Positions 25,261 through 34,938 of a stretch of 64,000 bases of DNA are shown here, in pieces; within the stretch, counting starts at the first letter, position 1; every line of letters starts with the position of its first letter. The stretch is from RGIG5612 sp050944475 (GTDB lineage: Bacteria > Bacillota > Clostridia > Lachnospirales > Lachnospiraceae). The notes under the pieces are model-generated. The model did not search any database. It saw only the letters and a program-made list of their open reading frames with translations, and had not been told where the DNA came from. The stretch covers positions 434,001 through 498,000 of the forward strand of contig JBMNRD010000001.1 in the NCBI GenBank assembly GCA_050944475.1, in the 5' to 3' direction. The position numbers and the translations under genes are program-made.

Positions 25261-27654
25261 ATGAATGAAAAGGTTCTTAAAACCCTTGAATATCATAAAA
25301 TAATCCAACAGCTCGAGGCCCGTGCGTCTTCCGACGCGGGCAAAAAGCTTTGCCGCAATCTGCTGCCCATGTCGGATTACGGGGAGATTCAAACCGCTCA
25401 AATCCGGACCACGGATGCCGTAAAAAGACTGCGCAGAAAAGCCGGCCCCTTTTATAACGGCTTGAAAGATATCCTTGTGTCCCTTAAACGCCTTGACATC
25501 GGAGGGACTCTTTCCTGCACAGAGCTTCTTGAGCTTTCCGCAGTTCTTGACATTTCCGCCTCTGTCAAAACCTTTTTGCGTCCCGAAAACGATGAAGAAG
25601 AGCCTGATTCTCTCAGTTCCTTTTATGAGGCAATCGAACCCTTGAAGCACCTGAATGACGAAATAAAAAGATGTGTTCTCGGCCACGACGAGATTGCCGA
25701 CGATGCAAGTCCTGCGCTGAAAGATATCCGCCGGCACATCATCCGTACGAACGACCAGGTTCAGCGTACCTTGAATTCTCTGATTACCTCCGCATCTATG
25801 AAAACTTACCTGCAGGACAGCGTAGTCACCATGAGGAACGGCCGTTACTGCATTCCCATAAAATCAGAACACAAAAATCGTGTGCCGGGCATGATTCATG
25901 ACCAGTCCGGTTCCGGCTCCACGGTGTTTATCGAACCCATGAGTGTTGTAAAACTTAATAATGAGATAAAAGAGCTTGAGCTGGCCGAACAGACTGAGAT
26001 TCAGGTTATCCTGTCCGGGCTTTCTCTTGATGCCGCTGTGGAAAGGGATATACTGGAAACGGACTACAAGCTCCTTGTACAGCTTGACTTTATTCTGGCG
26101 AAAGCCCGCTATAGCGAAAGCATTCGCGGCAGTGCACCGGAGTTCAATACAAAAGGCATTATCCACCTGAAGCAGGCGCGCCATCCCCTGCTTGATGTCA
26201 ATACCGCAGTGCCGATTAACATCGAGCTCGGGAAGGACTTTACCATGCTTATTATCACCGGTCCAAATACAGGAGGCAAAACCGTTTCCCTGAAAACAGT
26301 CGGTCTTCTTGTCCTTATGGGGCAGGCAGGCCTTCATATACCGGCTCTTGACGGTTCCTCCCTATGCGTTTTTTCCGAAGTTTATGCCGACATCGGAGAT
26401 GAACAAAGCATTGAACAGAGTCTGTCCACCTTTTCCTCTCATATGACCAATCTGGTTCATATTCTCAACGAAGCCGACTCCGAATCTCTCGTTCTTTTGG
26501 ACGAGTTGTGTTCGGGCACCGATCCCACGGAAGGGGCTGCCCTGGCGCAATCCATACTCACGCGTCTTCATAAATGCAAAATCCGGTGTATGGCTACGAC
26601 CCATTATGCGGAGCTGAAGGTTTTCGCCATTTCAACCCCGGGGGTTCAAAATGCCTGCTGCGAGTTTGACGTGGAGACCCTTCGTCCAACCTACCGGCTG
26701 CTCATAGGACTTCCGGGAAAGAGCAATGCCTTTGCTATTTCGGGCAAGCTGGGTCTGGATGAACACATAATCGATGACGCCAGACGTCGGCTGGACTCCG
26801 GCAATGTTGCTTTTGAGGACCTCCTTGCCGATATTGAGATTGATAGGAAAACCGCCGAGACGGATCGTGAAGAAGCCCTGAGAATCCGGCAGGAAGCGGA
26901 AGCTGTCAAGACCCGTTACGAAAAAGAAAGGTCCGATTTCAACAGCAAAAAAGGCGCTCTCCTTCAAAGCGCCAAAGCAGAGGCCTATGAGGTTCTCCAG
27001 CAGGCAAAGGATTTCGCCGATGCGACCATAAAGGACATACGCAAGGTATCCAAGGATACCAACCTGAGCGCCTTGGAACGAACACGCACCCGGGTCGGTA
27101 AAAAAACGAAGGAAGCCCTTGAAAACCTGAGTGTGCGCCCGGATGCATCCCCTGCTGCAAAGGCTTCTTCCGGAGAAATAGCTGCCGGCTCCCCCGTGCG
27201 CATTATATCAATGAACATGGAAGGGATTGTCACCTCTGCCCCCGACTCAAAAGAACAGGTAGGAGTCCAGATGGGCAGCATGAACATGAAGGTGAACCTT
27301 GCCGATTTGCAGCTGCTTGAAGCAAGTGAAAATGAGGTTCTCTCCAAAAAAGACGGCCGACGGACTGAAAAAACCGGAATCGGCCGGCTTCAATATGCTA
27401 AATCCTTAGGAGTAAGCACGGAGCTGAAGCTCCTGGGCATGAATGTTGACGATGCAATGATTGAGCTGGATAAATATATCGACGATGCCTGCATGGCCCA
27501 CCTGCCCTCCGCGCGAATAATCCACGGCAAGGGCACAGGCGCCCTCAGACAAGCAGTCCAAGCAAGGCTCCGCCGTGAAAAACGCATAAAATCCTTCAAG
27601 CTGGCCGAGTACGGCGAAGGGGATGCCGGCGTAACGATTGTTGAATTCAGGTGA
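25261..27654 (+). CDS. mutS2: Endonuclease MutS2
   Basis: The 797-residue MutS-family ATPase lacks the mismatch-recognition domain and ends in a Smr domain. Walker A TGPNTGGKT is near 333-341, with DELCSGTDPTEGAAL for Walker B and the D-loop. MutS2 acts in recombination control and in ribosome-collision rescue. The Smr domain keeps IIHGKGTGALR, but its first motif reads LKLLG where LDLxG is usual. ATG 25261 matches the expected N-terminus (MNEKVLKTLEYHKI). The frame also has a TTG at 25246 with a poorly placed ribosome site. Its end overlaps the convergent trmL end by 8 nt. Confidence 0.93.
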   Translation: MNEKVLKTLEYHKIIQQLEARASSDAGKKLCRNLLPMSDYGEIQTAQIRTTDAVKRLRRKAGPFYNGLKDILVSLKRLDIGGTLSCTELLELSAVLDISASVKTFLRPENDEEEPDSLSSFYEAIEPLKHLNDEIKRCVLGHDEIADDASPALKDIRRHIIRTNDQVQRTLNSLITSASMKTYLQDSVVTMRNGRYCIPIKSEHKNRVPGMIHDQSGSGSTVFIEPMSVVKLNNEIKELELAEQTEIQVILSGLSLDAAVERDILETDYKLLVQLDFILAKARYSESIRGSAPEFNTKGIIHLKQARHPLLDVNTAVPINIELGKDFTMLIITGPNTGGKTVSLKTVGLLVLMGQAGLHIPALDGSSLCVFSEVYADIGDEQSIEQSLSTFSSHMTNLVHILNEADSESLVLLDELCSGTDPTEGAALAQSILTRLHKCKIRCMATTHYAELKVFAISTPGVQNACCEFDVETLRPTYRLLIGLPGKSNAFAISGKLGLDEHIIDDARRRLDSGNVAFEDLLADIEIDRKTAETDREEALRIRQEAEAVKTRYEKERSDFNSKKGALLQSAKAEAYEVLQQAKDFADATIKDIRKVSKDTNLSALERTRTRVGKKTKEALENLSVRPDASPAAKASSGEIAAGSPVRIISMNMEGIVTSAPDSKEQVGVQMGSMNMKVNLADLQLLEASENEVLSKKDGRRTEKTGIGRLQYAKSLGVSTELKLLGMNVDDAMIELDKYIDDACMAHLPSARIIHGKGTGALRQAVQARLRREKRIKSFKLAEYGEGDAGVTIVEFR

Positions 27655-28165
27655 TTTCCCGCCGGCTGTGATTGCGAAACCGCCCCTCAGCAATCAAAGA
27701 CAGGTAATCATTCTGCCGCAGAGCCTCATATAAAATAACGGCTGCGGAATTCGACAGGTTCAGGCTTCTTTGATTTTCCGCCATCGGAATTCGTATGCAA
27801 AATTCCCGATTTTCTAAAAGAAGATCTTCGGGAATACCCGCGCTTTCTTTACCGAACATAATAAAGTCACCGTCCCGGAAACAGGCATCCGAGTAAACCC
27901 TCTGCGCCTTGGTGGTGGCCATCCACAGCCTGGCGCCCTTGCTCAAGGCATCCTTATTTTTATCAAAGAAATCCGCAAGACTGTCATAAACCGTTATATC
28001 CAATTCATGCCAATAATCCATTCCCGCCCGTTTCAGCTTTTTATCATTCAGGATAAAACCCATGGGCTCTATGAGATGAAGATGAGAACCTGTCGCAAGA
28101 CAGGTTCTTCCTATATTTCCGGTATTTGCCGGAATCTCCGGTTCAAGCAATACTATATTGAACAA
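27647..28165 (-). CDS. trmL: tRNA (cytidine/uridine-2'-O-)-methyltransferase TrmL
   Basis: The 172-residue SPOUT methyltransferase has the family blocks IVLLEPEIPANTGNIGRTC (4-22), FGKESAGIPEDLL and RSLNLSNSAAVILYE, which form the trefoil-knot SAM site. TrmL methylates the wobble base of tRNA-Leu isoacceptors. It lies 12 nt after the aminotransferase gene at the end of a minus-strand block and is convergent with mutS2. Confidence 0.92.
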   Translation of the reverse strand: MFNIVLLEPEIPANTGNIGRTCLATGSHLHLIEPMGFILNDKKLKRAGMDYWHELDITVYDSLADFFDKNKDALSKGARLWMATTKAQRVYSDACFRDGDFIMFGKESAGIPEDLLLENREFCIRIPMAENQRSLNLSNSAAVILYEALRQNDYLSLIAEGRFRNHSRREIT

Positions 28166-28177
28166 ATCGCAACCGGG

Positions 28178-29353
28178 CTACCTGCCCTGTCCTTCCTCAA
28201 GTCTTTTAACAAAACGCTTGATTCTTCCCAGTGCTTCCTTCAACTCATTTAACGAATATGCGTAGGATATTCTAAGGAACCCCTCACCGCAGCTCCCAAA
28301 GGCCGTTCCGGGAACAACTGCTAACTTTTCTTCCTTAAGAAGGCGCGTTGCAAATTCATCGGAGGTCATCCCCAGATGCCTGATGCTGGGAAATACGTAA
28401 AAGGCCCCGAAGGGCTCGAAGCAATGCAGCCCCATATCATTGAGTTCCTTTACAAGATATCTTCTTCGCTGATTATAGGACTCCTTCATTCTTTCTATGT
28501 CGTCGTCGCCGTTCCTGAGGGCTTCAATGCCGGCATATTGACTGGTGGTCGGTGCACACATAATCGCATACTGATGAATCTTGAGCATTTGGGAAATGAT
28601 GCTCGCCGGTCCCGTAACAAACCCGAGCCTCCAGCCGGTCATTGCATATGCCTTGGAAAAACCGTTGATAACTATTGTCCGGTCTCTCATGCCCGGCAAC
28701 GATGCAATCGTTACGTGACTGCCCGAATACGTCAGTTCGCCGTATATTTCATCCGAGATTACATAAATGTCGTGCTCCTTGCATACCTTTGCGATACCCT
28801 CCAAATCCGCCCGTTCCATAATCGCTCCGGTGGGATTGTTGGGAAATGTCAGCATCAGGAGTTTTGTTTTTTTCGTAATTGCCGCTTCAAGCTCTGCCGT
28901 TGTCAGTCGGAATTCATTTTCCTCTTTCAAAGAAATAGTCACCGGCGCGGCCCCCGCCAGCCTTGCGCAGGGAACGTATGACACATAGCAGGGCTCGGGG
29001 ATGATTATTTCATCTCCCAGGTCTGCCATGGCCCTGATTGCCACGTCAATGCCCTCGCTTCCGCCCACGGTTATAAAAACCTCGTCCCTCGGGTCATAGT
29101 CAAGACCGTGTTTTCTTGAATAAAAATCAGCAACCTCCTGACGAAGCTCCATAAGTCCCGCATTGGAGGTGTAAAACGTTCTGCCCTTATCCAGAGAATA
29201 TATTCCGGCCTCTCTGATATGCCAGGGCGTGTCAAAGTCAGGCTCACCAACGCCCAAAGATATGACATCGGGCATTTCCGCAACCACGTCAAAAAATTTT
29301 CTTATTCCGGAAGGCTGCATCTCTTTGGCAACCTTGGATATTGGATCTCTCAA
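28178..29353 (-). CDS. Class I/II PLP-dependent aminotransferase (aspartate/aromatic aminotransferase type)
   Basis: The 391-residue fold-type I aminotransferase has SLGVGEPDFDTPWHI (N-terminal substrate segment), FPNNPTGA, VISDEIYGEL and the Schiff-base lysine block NGFSKAYAMTGWRLG. Family members include aspartate, aromatic and alanine aminotransferases; the substrate is not fixed by the sequence. The start is TTG 29353, overlapping the TGA of the Lrp gene (TTGA), so it is translationally coupled. Its pairing with an Lrp regulator suggests amino-acid-responsive control. Confidence 0.88.
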   Translation of the reverse strand: MRDPISKVAKEMQPSGIRKFFDVVAEMPDVISLGVGEPDFDTPWHIREAGIYSLDKGRTFYTSNAGLMELRQEVADFYSRKHGLDYDPRDEVFITVGGSEGIDVAIRAMADLGDEIIIPEPCYVSYVPCARLAGAAPVTISLKEENEFRLTTAELEAAITKKTKLLMLTFPNNPTGAIMERADLEGIAKVCKEHDIYVISDEIYGELTYSGSHVTIASLPGMRDRTIVINGFSKAYAMTGWRLGFVTGPASIISQMLKIHQYAIMCAPTTSQYAGIEALRNGDDDIERMKESYNQRRRYLVKELNDMGLHCFEPFGAFYVFPSIRHLGMTSDEFATRLLKEEKLAVVPGTAFGSCGEGFLRISYAYSLNELKEALGRIKRFVKRLEEGQGR

Positions 29354-29832
29354 AATGATATTTTCTCCCTATCGTCTTTTTTTCTTTCCCCGAGAATCGT
29401 CCCGTAATCCTTGTAGCGCTTCATTATAAAATGAGTCGCAGTGCCCGTTACATATTCAATGGGAGAAAGCTTGCTGGCAACAAAGTTTGCAATCTGACGC
29501 ATAGTCTTGCCCTCAAGGATAATCAGATAATCATAGTGACCTGAAATCAGATAGCAGGCTTTAACCTCATCAAACCGGTATATCCTTTCGGCAATTGTGT
29601 CAAAACCTATCTCCCTCTGGGTTGCGACATTTACCTCAATTATCGCGTCTATTTTCTCTTCGTCGGTATCATCCCAGTTTATCAGCGTGTAATATCCGCT
29701 GATTACTCCCTCAGATTCCAGATCGGCAATCTCATTCGCAACCTCGGCTTCGGCAACCCCAAGCATCAGTGCCAGCTGTGGCAGCTCTATCCTGCTGTTA
29801 TGCTCAATAAGCCTCAGCAATTCCTCTCTCAT
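29350..29832 (-). CDS. Lrp/AsnC-family transcriptional regulator
   Basis: The 160-residue protein has an N-terminal winged helix-turn-helix (about 1-55) and a C-terminal RAM/AsnC ligand-binding domain (about 65-145). These proteins sense amino acids as oligomers. ATG 29832 follows AGGAGG. The overlapping aminotransferase is the likely target or partner (inference). Confidence 0.9.
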   Translation of the reverse strand: MREELLRLIEHNSRIELPQLALMLGVAEAEVANEIADLESEGVISGYYTLINWDDTDEEKIDAIIEVNVATQREIGFDTIAERIYRFDEVKACYLISGHYDYLIILEGKTMRQIANFVASKLSPIEYVTGTATHFIMKRYKDYGTILGERKKDDREKISF

Positions 29833-29897
29833 CTTGAATCCTCCTGTTATTATTTATTGTTTCATATTATGGCAAATGATTATATCACAGGTCTCCT

Positions 29898-30395
29898 TCA
29901 TGTAACAACCTGTTTTGTGCGACTTTTCCTGTCTCGTATATCTTTATTCTGGCGGGCCGGAGGAGTCAGGAATCTTTCCGAATCCCCATCCTTTAATATC
30001 CTTTTTTTTGCCTGTGTCGTTCTGCCGATTGCTTTTACACCCTCGAGGATTTCCCCGGAAATTATCAAAAAACTTCCCTTCGAACTGCATTCATACGGGC
30101 TCTCGTCAAATAATTCCAAAACCTCTATCACTTCCTGTCGAATCGGAATTGTCTGCAGTTCTATCTCCATTCCGCAGCCAAATTCTTCTCCGGCCTCCCA
30201 TAATGTTCTGAAAATGCCTCCTTCACCTATAGGACGCAGATAATCGGCCTTTGGCAGTTCATATACTTCTGATGAAATGTCTTCCAGTTGCCTTATAAAA
30301 AACCGGGGGAAATGCTCCTGCATTACATCAGGATGATTCTTTGCAAGCCTCAACGCACTTTCATACCCGATTGGCCCGACAACCGAAATAATCAT
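29898..30395 (-). CDS. PurM/HypE C-terminal-domain-like protein (AIR-synthase related)
   Basis: The 165-residue protein resembles only the C-terminal half of AIR-synthase/HypE proteins: EGGIFRTLWEAGEEFGCGMEIEL and PIRQEVIEVLELFDESPYE match the PurM-C style of hydrogenase maturation factors. The N-terminal ATP-binding domain is absent, and the last 50 residues are basic and low in similarity. The start directly follows the nth stop (TAG-ATG, no gap), so it is coupled to nth. I cannot assign a function; a HypE-like hydrogenase role is not supported by the neighbours. Confidence 0.65.
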   Translation of the reverse strand: MIISVVGPIGYESALRLAKNHPDVMQEHFPRFFIRQLEDISSEVYELPKADYLRPIGEGGIFRTLWEAGEEFGCGMEIELQTIPIRQEVIEVLELFDESPYECSSKGSFLIISGEILEGVKAIGRTTQAKKRILKDGDSERFLTPPARQNKDIRDRKSRTKQVVT

Positions 30396-31046
30396 CTACC
30401 TGTCTTCCTCTCTTCCCGGACACAGCTGCGCGAGGAAGCAGCTTCCGCACCGGGGCCTTCTTGCCACGCAAATCTCCCTGCCGTGCCTGATTATCTGGAT
30501 GTTCCACAATATCCAATGCTTCCGGGGAAGAACTCGCTCCAAATCCCGTTCAATCTTTTCCGGATCAGTATGCGCCGTAAGCCCCAGTTTTCCGGATATT
30601 CTTCCCACATGAGTATCGACCACCACGCCGGGAATACCGAACACGTATCCCCTGACAACATTGGCCGTTTTTCTCCCCACTCCGGGAAGGCTTGTCAGCT
30701 CCTCGATACCGGAGGGCACAATACCGCCGAACTCGGTAACCAGCTTCTCGGCACAGGCCTTTATGTTCTTTGCCTTATTACGATAAAATCCTGTAGAAAA
30801 AATGATCCGCTCCAACTCTTTTATATCAGCTGCAGCCAACTCCTCCACGCTTGTGTACCGTGCAAAAAGCTCCTTCGTTACAAGATTTACTCTTGCGTCC
30901 GTGCATTGGGCACTGAGAATCGTTGCCACAAGGAGCTCCCACGCATCCGTATAGTCAAGATAGCGCACCTGCTCATTGCCGTAATGCTCATTCAGCAGCT
31001 CGATTATTTTGTTTACTCTCTCTTTTTCAGTCATTTCCCCGTTCAT
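30396..31046 (-). CDS. nth: Endonuclease III
   Basis: Endonuclease III is a base-excision repair glycosylase/AP lyase for oxidised pyrimidines. The 216-residue protein has the helix-hairpin-helix LTSLPGVGRKTANVV with the catalytic Lys, the catalytic Asp in VVDTHVGRI, and the C-terminal 4Fe-4S cluster with the spacing C-x6-C-x2-C-x5-C. It lies between mfd and the PurM-like gene in a minus-strand DNA-repair block. Confidence 0.95.
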   Translation of the reverse strand: MNGEMTEKERVNKIIELLNEHYGNEQVRYLDYTDAWELLVATILSAQCTDARVNLVTKELFARYTSVEELAAADIKELERIIFSTGFYRNKAKNIKACAEKLVTEFGGIVPSGIEELTSLPGVGRKTANVVRGYVFGIPGVVVDTHVGRISGKLGLTAHTDPEKIERDLERVLPRKHWILWNIQIIRHGREICVARRPRCGSCFLAQLCPGREEDR

Positions 31047-31058
31047 GTTATTCCTGAT

Positions 31059-34000
31059 TTACTTAAGCTTTATCTCATCAAGGCTACTGACAAACCCGCT
31101 CAGCACATCTATCTCCTGCTCAACGGTCCTGCACGGAAGGTCCGGCTTATATATAAAGAAGGGCTGCTTGTCTGTCACAAATTTCACTGCCCCGGCGTAC
31201 TTGCTTAAAAACCCGTGCATTTTGTATGTGTCTATTTTTGCCCTGGGGAACATATTGATTTTATATTCGCCGTTGCTTCCGGAAATCTCCGAAATATATG
31301 TCCCGTGGGCTCTCGCCTTCAGCAGGGCAACCTTCAGAAGGTTTTCCGTAACTTTCGGTACCGGACCGAAACGGTCTTCAAATTCCGCATGAACATCTTC
31401 TGCATCTTCCTCATTTTTGATTACGGAAATCTTCTTGTACATATTTAATTTCTCGTACGCATTTTTAATATATTCGGACGGAATATAGCCATCAACTTTC
31501 AGATCAATTGTGGTCTCGAAGTCTTCTTCTATTTCCTCTCCCTTTAGAAGGGCAACAGCCTCATTGAGCATCTTGCAGTACAGCTCATATCCGATAGTTT
31601 CCATATGCCCTGACTGCTCGGCACCGAGGATATTCCCGGCACCGCGTATTTCCAAATCCCTCATGGCAATTTTTATACCTACCCCCAGATCCGAAAACTC
31701 CCTTATAGCCTTAAGGCGCTGCTCTGCCACCTCCCTGAGAATCTTGTCCTTGCGATACATAAGAAACGCATAGGCTGTCCTCTTGGCCCTTCCGACCCTG
31801 CCCCTCAATTGATAGAGCTGAGACAGCCCGTAATTGTCGGCATCCTGAACAATTATCGTGTTTACATTTGGAATGTCCAGCCCCGACTCTACAATAGTTG
31901 TAGACACAAGGACGTCTATTTCACCGGCCACGTAATCAATCATTATCTCTTCCAGATTTCTGGCCGACATCCGCCCATGGGCAAATTGCACATTGAGAGT
32001 CGGAACCATTTCCTGTATCCTGTCACAGACCCCTTCTATGCTTTCAACCCTATTGTGTATGTAATATGTTTGACCCCCGCGGGAAGCCTCCCTCAAAATA
32101 GCCTCTTTAACGGCCTCCTTTGAGTACTCCATCACATAGGTCTGTATCGGGACTCGGTCAACCGGCGGTTCCGTAAGCAGACTCATATCCCTGATTCCCG
32201 CCAGACTCATATGAAGCGTTCTCGGAATCGGCGTGGCGCTCAGTGTCAGCACATTAACATCTTTCCTGAGCTCTTTGATTTTTTCCTTATGGGTTACCCC
32301 GAAGCGCTGCTCCTCATCAATAATCAGCATCCCCAGATCCCTGAACTGAACGTCCTTTGACAAAAGCCTGTGAGTGCCGACAACAATATCCGTGATGCCG
32401 TGCTTCATGTCCTCAATAGTTTTTTTCTGTTCCTTTGGGGTAACAAATCGTGAAAGCATGCGGACATTTATCGGATAATTTGCCATTCTCCTGCAAACGG
32501 TGTCATAATGCTGCTTGACAAGTATTGTGGTGGGAGCTAAAAAGGCCACCTGCTTGTTGTCCTGTATGGCCTTAAAGGCCGCTCTGATGGCCACCTCCGT
32601 TTTGCCGAAACCCACATCCCCGCAAATCAGCCGATCCATGACCTTGCCCTGTTCCATGTCGGACTTGACATCCTCGATTGCTCTCAGCTGATCTTCCGTT
32701 TCCTCATATTCAAACTGCGCTTCAAACTCACTTTGCCAAACCGTGTCCGGGCTGTAAACATAACCTTTCTTCACCTGTCTGGCCGCGTAAAGTCTCACCA
32801 GCTCGGCTGCAATATCTTTAATGGCCGTCCGGGCCCTTGCCTTGGTATTGGTCCATTCTTTTCCTCCCAGGCGGTTCAGACGCGGACTTGCATTTTCACC
32901 GCCGGAATATTTCTGTATCCGATCAAACTGGGTGGCCATTACATAGAGATTTGCATTATTTGCATACTTTATCTTCATGTAATCTTTTTCTCTGCCGTCG
33001 GATACAATACGCTCGATGCCCTCATATATTCCTACTCCGTGCTGCTCATGAACAACATAATCCCCCACGTTCAAGTCGGTGAAAGCCTTTATGGGATCAC
33101 CGGTAAATTTTTTCCGGCTCCTTCTTTTCATCCGGCGATGGCCGAAAATATCCACCTCGGAAATCAGTGCTTCCTTTATGTCGGGATATTCAAAACCGTT
33201 CTGCACACTGCCTACGACAACCTCGGCACTTGTCCCGCCCTCCAGAATATCCTGTCTGAGCCGCTCAGTCCTTGACTTGCTGCCGCAGCACAGGGTAATG
33301 TTCCAGCCGTCTTTCCTGTATTTTTTTATGTCTGATAAAAGGTCTGAAAAGCGTCCGTTATATGAAGGAATACTTCTTGCATTAATCGAATATACGGCAT
33401 CCGGCTTTATTCCGCTGCTTGCGCCTATCATTGAAAGATATAAACAGCCGAATTCCGGTGCATCAATCAAACCGTTAACCTGATCAAGCCTTGCCGGGTC
33501 ATTAAATACAAGAAGCGTGCTTGCCGGGTCAAAATAACTGAGAAAGCTCACCATTCCTTCCTCTTCTTTATCCCGGTCGCCACCCGCAAAAACGGAAAAC
33601 TCATCCACACTCTCAATCGAACGCTGGCTTTCCACGTCAAATATCTTAATGGCGTCAATTACGTCGCCCCACAAATCTATCCTATACGGGGTCTCCTCGG
33701 CAAAAGGAAAAATGTCGATAATGTTTCCCCTGACGGAAAACTCTCCGTGTCCTCCGACCTGGGACTCGTTTTCATAGCCCAGGCTCACCAGTCTTGCGGC
33801 CAGCTCCGCCCCGTCCACCTGCTCTCCCTTTCGAAAAGTAACGGTCTGCTCTTCCATCTGTCTGAAACTGGCCAGCCTGTCTACAAACGCATTCGGGCAG
33901 GTTATTACCGTCAATCTTTCCTTGCCGTAGATCCGTTTTACCACCTCTATCCTTTGTTGGGAAATAAAACTACCCCTGATATCTGCCTTGAAGAACATGG

Positions 34001-34241
34001 GATCTCTGGGCGGATAATAGACCGCCGCACGATCAAAAGCCATATAGTTTTCAAGTATTTCCATTGCTTTCTGCTCATCAAAAGCGATGACGACTTTTTG
34101 TTCAAAGCCGTCACCAACTCCCCTGAGAAAATGCTCCATTTGTGAGGGAACGCAACCGTTTAGCTGAACCTTTTTACCCTGCTGCAAATCTCTTTTCAAC
34201 GATTCAAGAATATCTATCTTCGGGTAAACCTGCTCTAACAT
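31059..34241 (-). CDS. mfd: Transcription-repair coupling factor Mfd
   Basis: Mfd releases stalled RNA polymerase and recruits UvrA. The 1060-residue protein has the UvrB-like N-terminal module (somewhat short), the RNA-polymerase-interacting domain (GDYVVHEQHGVGIYEG), the RecG-like helicase with Walker A GDVGFGKTE (about 540-550), IIDEEQRFG, the TRG/QLRGRVGRAKR motif VI region and the C-terminal D7 domain. It is about 100 residues shorter than B. subtilis Mfd, mainly at the N-terminus. It overlaps pth by 7 nt and is followed by nth after 12 nt. Confidence 0.94.
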   Translation of the reverse strand: MLEQVYPKIDILESLKRDLQQGKKVQLNGCVPSQMEHFLRGVGDGFEQKVVIAFDEQKAMEILENYMAFDRAAVYYPPRDPMFFKADIRGSFISQQRIEVVKRIYGKERLTVITCPNAFVDRLASFRQMEEQTVTFRKGEQVDGAELAARLVSLGYENESQVGGHGEFSVRGNIIDIFPFAEETPYRIDLWGDVIDAIKIFDVESQRSIESVDEFSVFAGGDRDKEEEGMVSFLSYFDPASTLLVFNDPARLDQVNGLIDAPEFGCLYLSMIGASSGIKPDAVYSINARSIPSYNGRFSDLLSDIKKYRKDGWNITLCCGSKSRTERLRQDILEGGTSAEVVVGSVQNGFEYPDIKEALISEVDIFGHRRMKRRSRKKFTGDPIKAFTDLNVGDYVVHEQHGVGIYEGIERIVSDGREKDYMKIKYANNANLYVMATQFDRIQKYSGGENASPRLNRLGGKEWTNTKARARTAIKDIAAELVRLYAARQVKKGYVYSPDTVWQSEFEAQFEYEETEDQLRAIEDVKSDMEQGKVMDRLICGDVGFGKTEVAIRAAFKAIQDNKQVAFLAPTTILVKQHYDTVCRRMANYPINVRMLSRFVTPKEQKKTIEDMKHGITDIVVGTHRLLSKDVQFRDLGMLIIDEEQRFGVTHKEKIKELRKDVNVLTLSATPIPRTLHMSLAGIRDMSLLTEPPVDRVPIQTYVMEYSKEAVKEAILREASRGGQTYYIHNRVESIEGVCDRIQEMVPTLNVQFAHGRMSARNLEEIMIDYVAGEIDVLVSTTIVESGLDIPNVNTIIVQDADNYGLSQLYQLRGRVGRAKRTAYAFLMYRKDKILREVAEQRLKAIREFSDLGVGIKIAMRDLEIRGAGNILGAEQSGHMETIGYELYCKMLNEAVALLKGEEIEEDFETTIDLKVDGYIPSEYIKNAYEKLNMYKKISVIKNEEDAEDVHAEFEDRFGPVPKVTENLLKVALLKARAHGTYISEISGSNGEYKINMFPRAKIDTYKMHGFLSKYAGAVKFVTDKQPFFIYKPDLPCRTVEQEIDVLSGFVSSLDEIKLK

Positions 34242-34813
34242 TCTTCACCGTTCCGGTTGTATTTATTCATTGCATACTCCGCCCCCTGCTCAATCACGTC
34301 AACTACCGCTTGGGTTGCCCTTTCTATTGCCTCATCAACAAGTTTCCGCTCAGACGGTGAAAAGTGCCCCAGCACATAGTCAGCCATTTCCATGTACTCC
34401 GGACACTTGCCTATTCCTATGCGTATTCGCAAAAAAATCTCGTTTCCGATATTGGAGATAATGCTCTTCATACCGTTATGGCCTCCGGCCGAGCCCTTTT
34501 TGCGGATTCTCAATTTCCCCGGCTCCATATCTGTGTCATCATAAATAATCATCATATTCCGGACCGTGTTGATTTTATAGTATTTCGCCAAAGGGGCAAT
34601 TGCGTTTCCGCTGAGATTCATATATGTCAGCGGCTTTACAAGCAACACTTGTTCCCCGCCGATTTTTCCTTTTCCGACCATGGCGGCAAACCTTGAGCGC
34701 TTCAGTTTGATTTTAAACCGGACCGCAAGGCGATCTATGCAGTCATAGCCCATATTATGGCGGGTTTTTTCATATTTCTTCGTCGGATTTCCGAGTCCTG
34801 CTACCAGATACAT
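34235..34813 (-). CDS. pth: Peptidyl-tRNA hydrolase
   Basis: Pth hydrolyses peptidyl-tRNA released by stalled ribosomes. The 192-residue protein has the family start VAGLGNPTKKYEKTRHNMGY with catalytic His20, the PLTYMNLSG segment and the YDDTDMEPGKLRIRKKGSAGGHNGMKSI block. A near-consensus promoter precedes it. It leads the pth-mfd-nth-(PurM-like) unit. Confidence 0.95.
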   Translation of the reverse strand: MYLVAGLGNPTKKYEKTRHNMGYDCIDRLAVRFKIKLKRSRFAAMVGKGKIGGEQVLLVKPLTYMNLSGNAIAPLAKYYKINTVRNMMIIYDDTDMEPGKLRIRKKGSAGGHNGMKSIISNIGNEIFLRIRIGIGKCPEYMEMADYVLGHFSPSERKLVDEAIERATQAVVDVIEQGAEYAMNKYNRNGEEC

Positions 34814-34836
34814 TTTTTCCTCTTTTCATTCTTATC

Positions 34837-34864
34837 ATTATAATGGAAATGCGTATATTTTCAA
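34837..34864 (-). promoter_or_regulatory. Promoter of the pth-mfd unit
   Basis: The minus strand reads TTGAAA (34864-34859), a 16-bp spacer and TATAAT (34842-34837), 24 nt upstream of the pth ATG. Confidence 0.75.
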
Positions 34865-34871
34865 ACAAAAA

Positions 34872-34900
34872 TTGCCTTCTCCCATATTACGTGATATAAT
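34872..34900 (+). promoter_or_regulatory. Promoter of murC
   Basis: TTGCCT (34872-34877), a 17-bp spacer and TATAAT (34895-34900), back to back with the divergent pth promoter. Confidence 0.8.
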
Positions 34901-34938
34901 TTTTGCGATTTTCGAGATAGTCAGGGGCAAAACACGGC

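Noticed and set aside
28085..28108. A perfect 10-bp hairpin (AGAACCTGTC and GACAGGTTCT) near the start of trmL.
   Set aside because: It lies inside the conserved coding block GRTCLATGSH, so the codons explain it; no U tract. It is probably incidental.
30288..31208. A 306-residue plus-strand open frame across the PurM-like gene, nth and the mfd end.
   Set aside because: It runs antisense to three recognisable genes and its product resembles no protein family.
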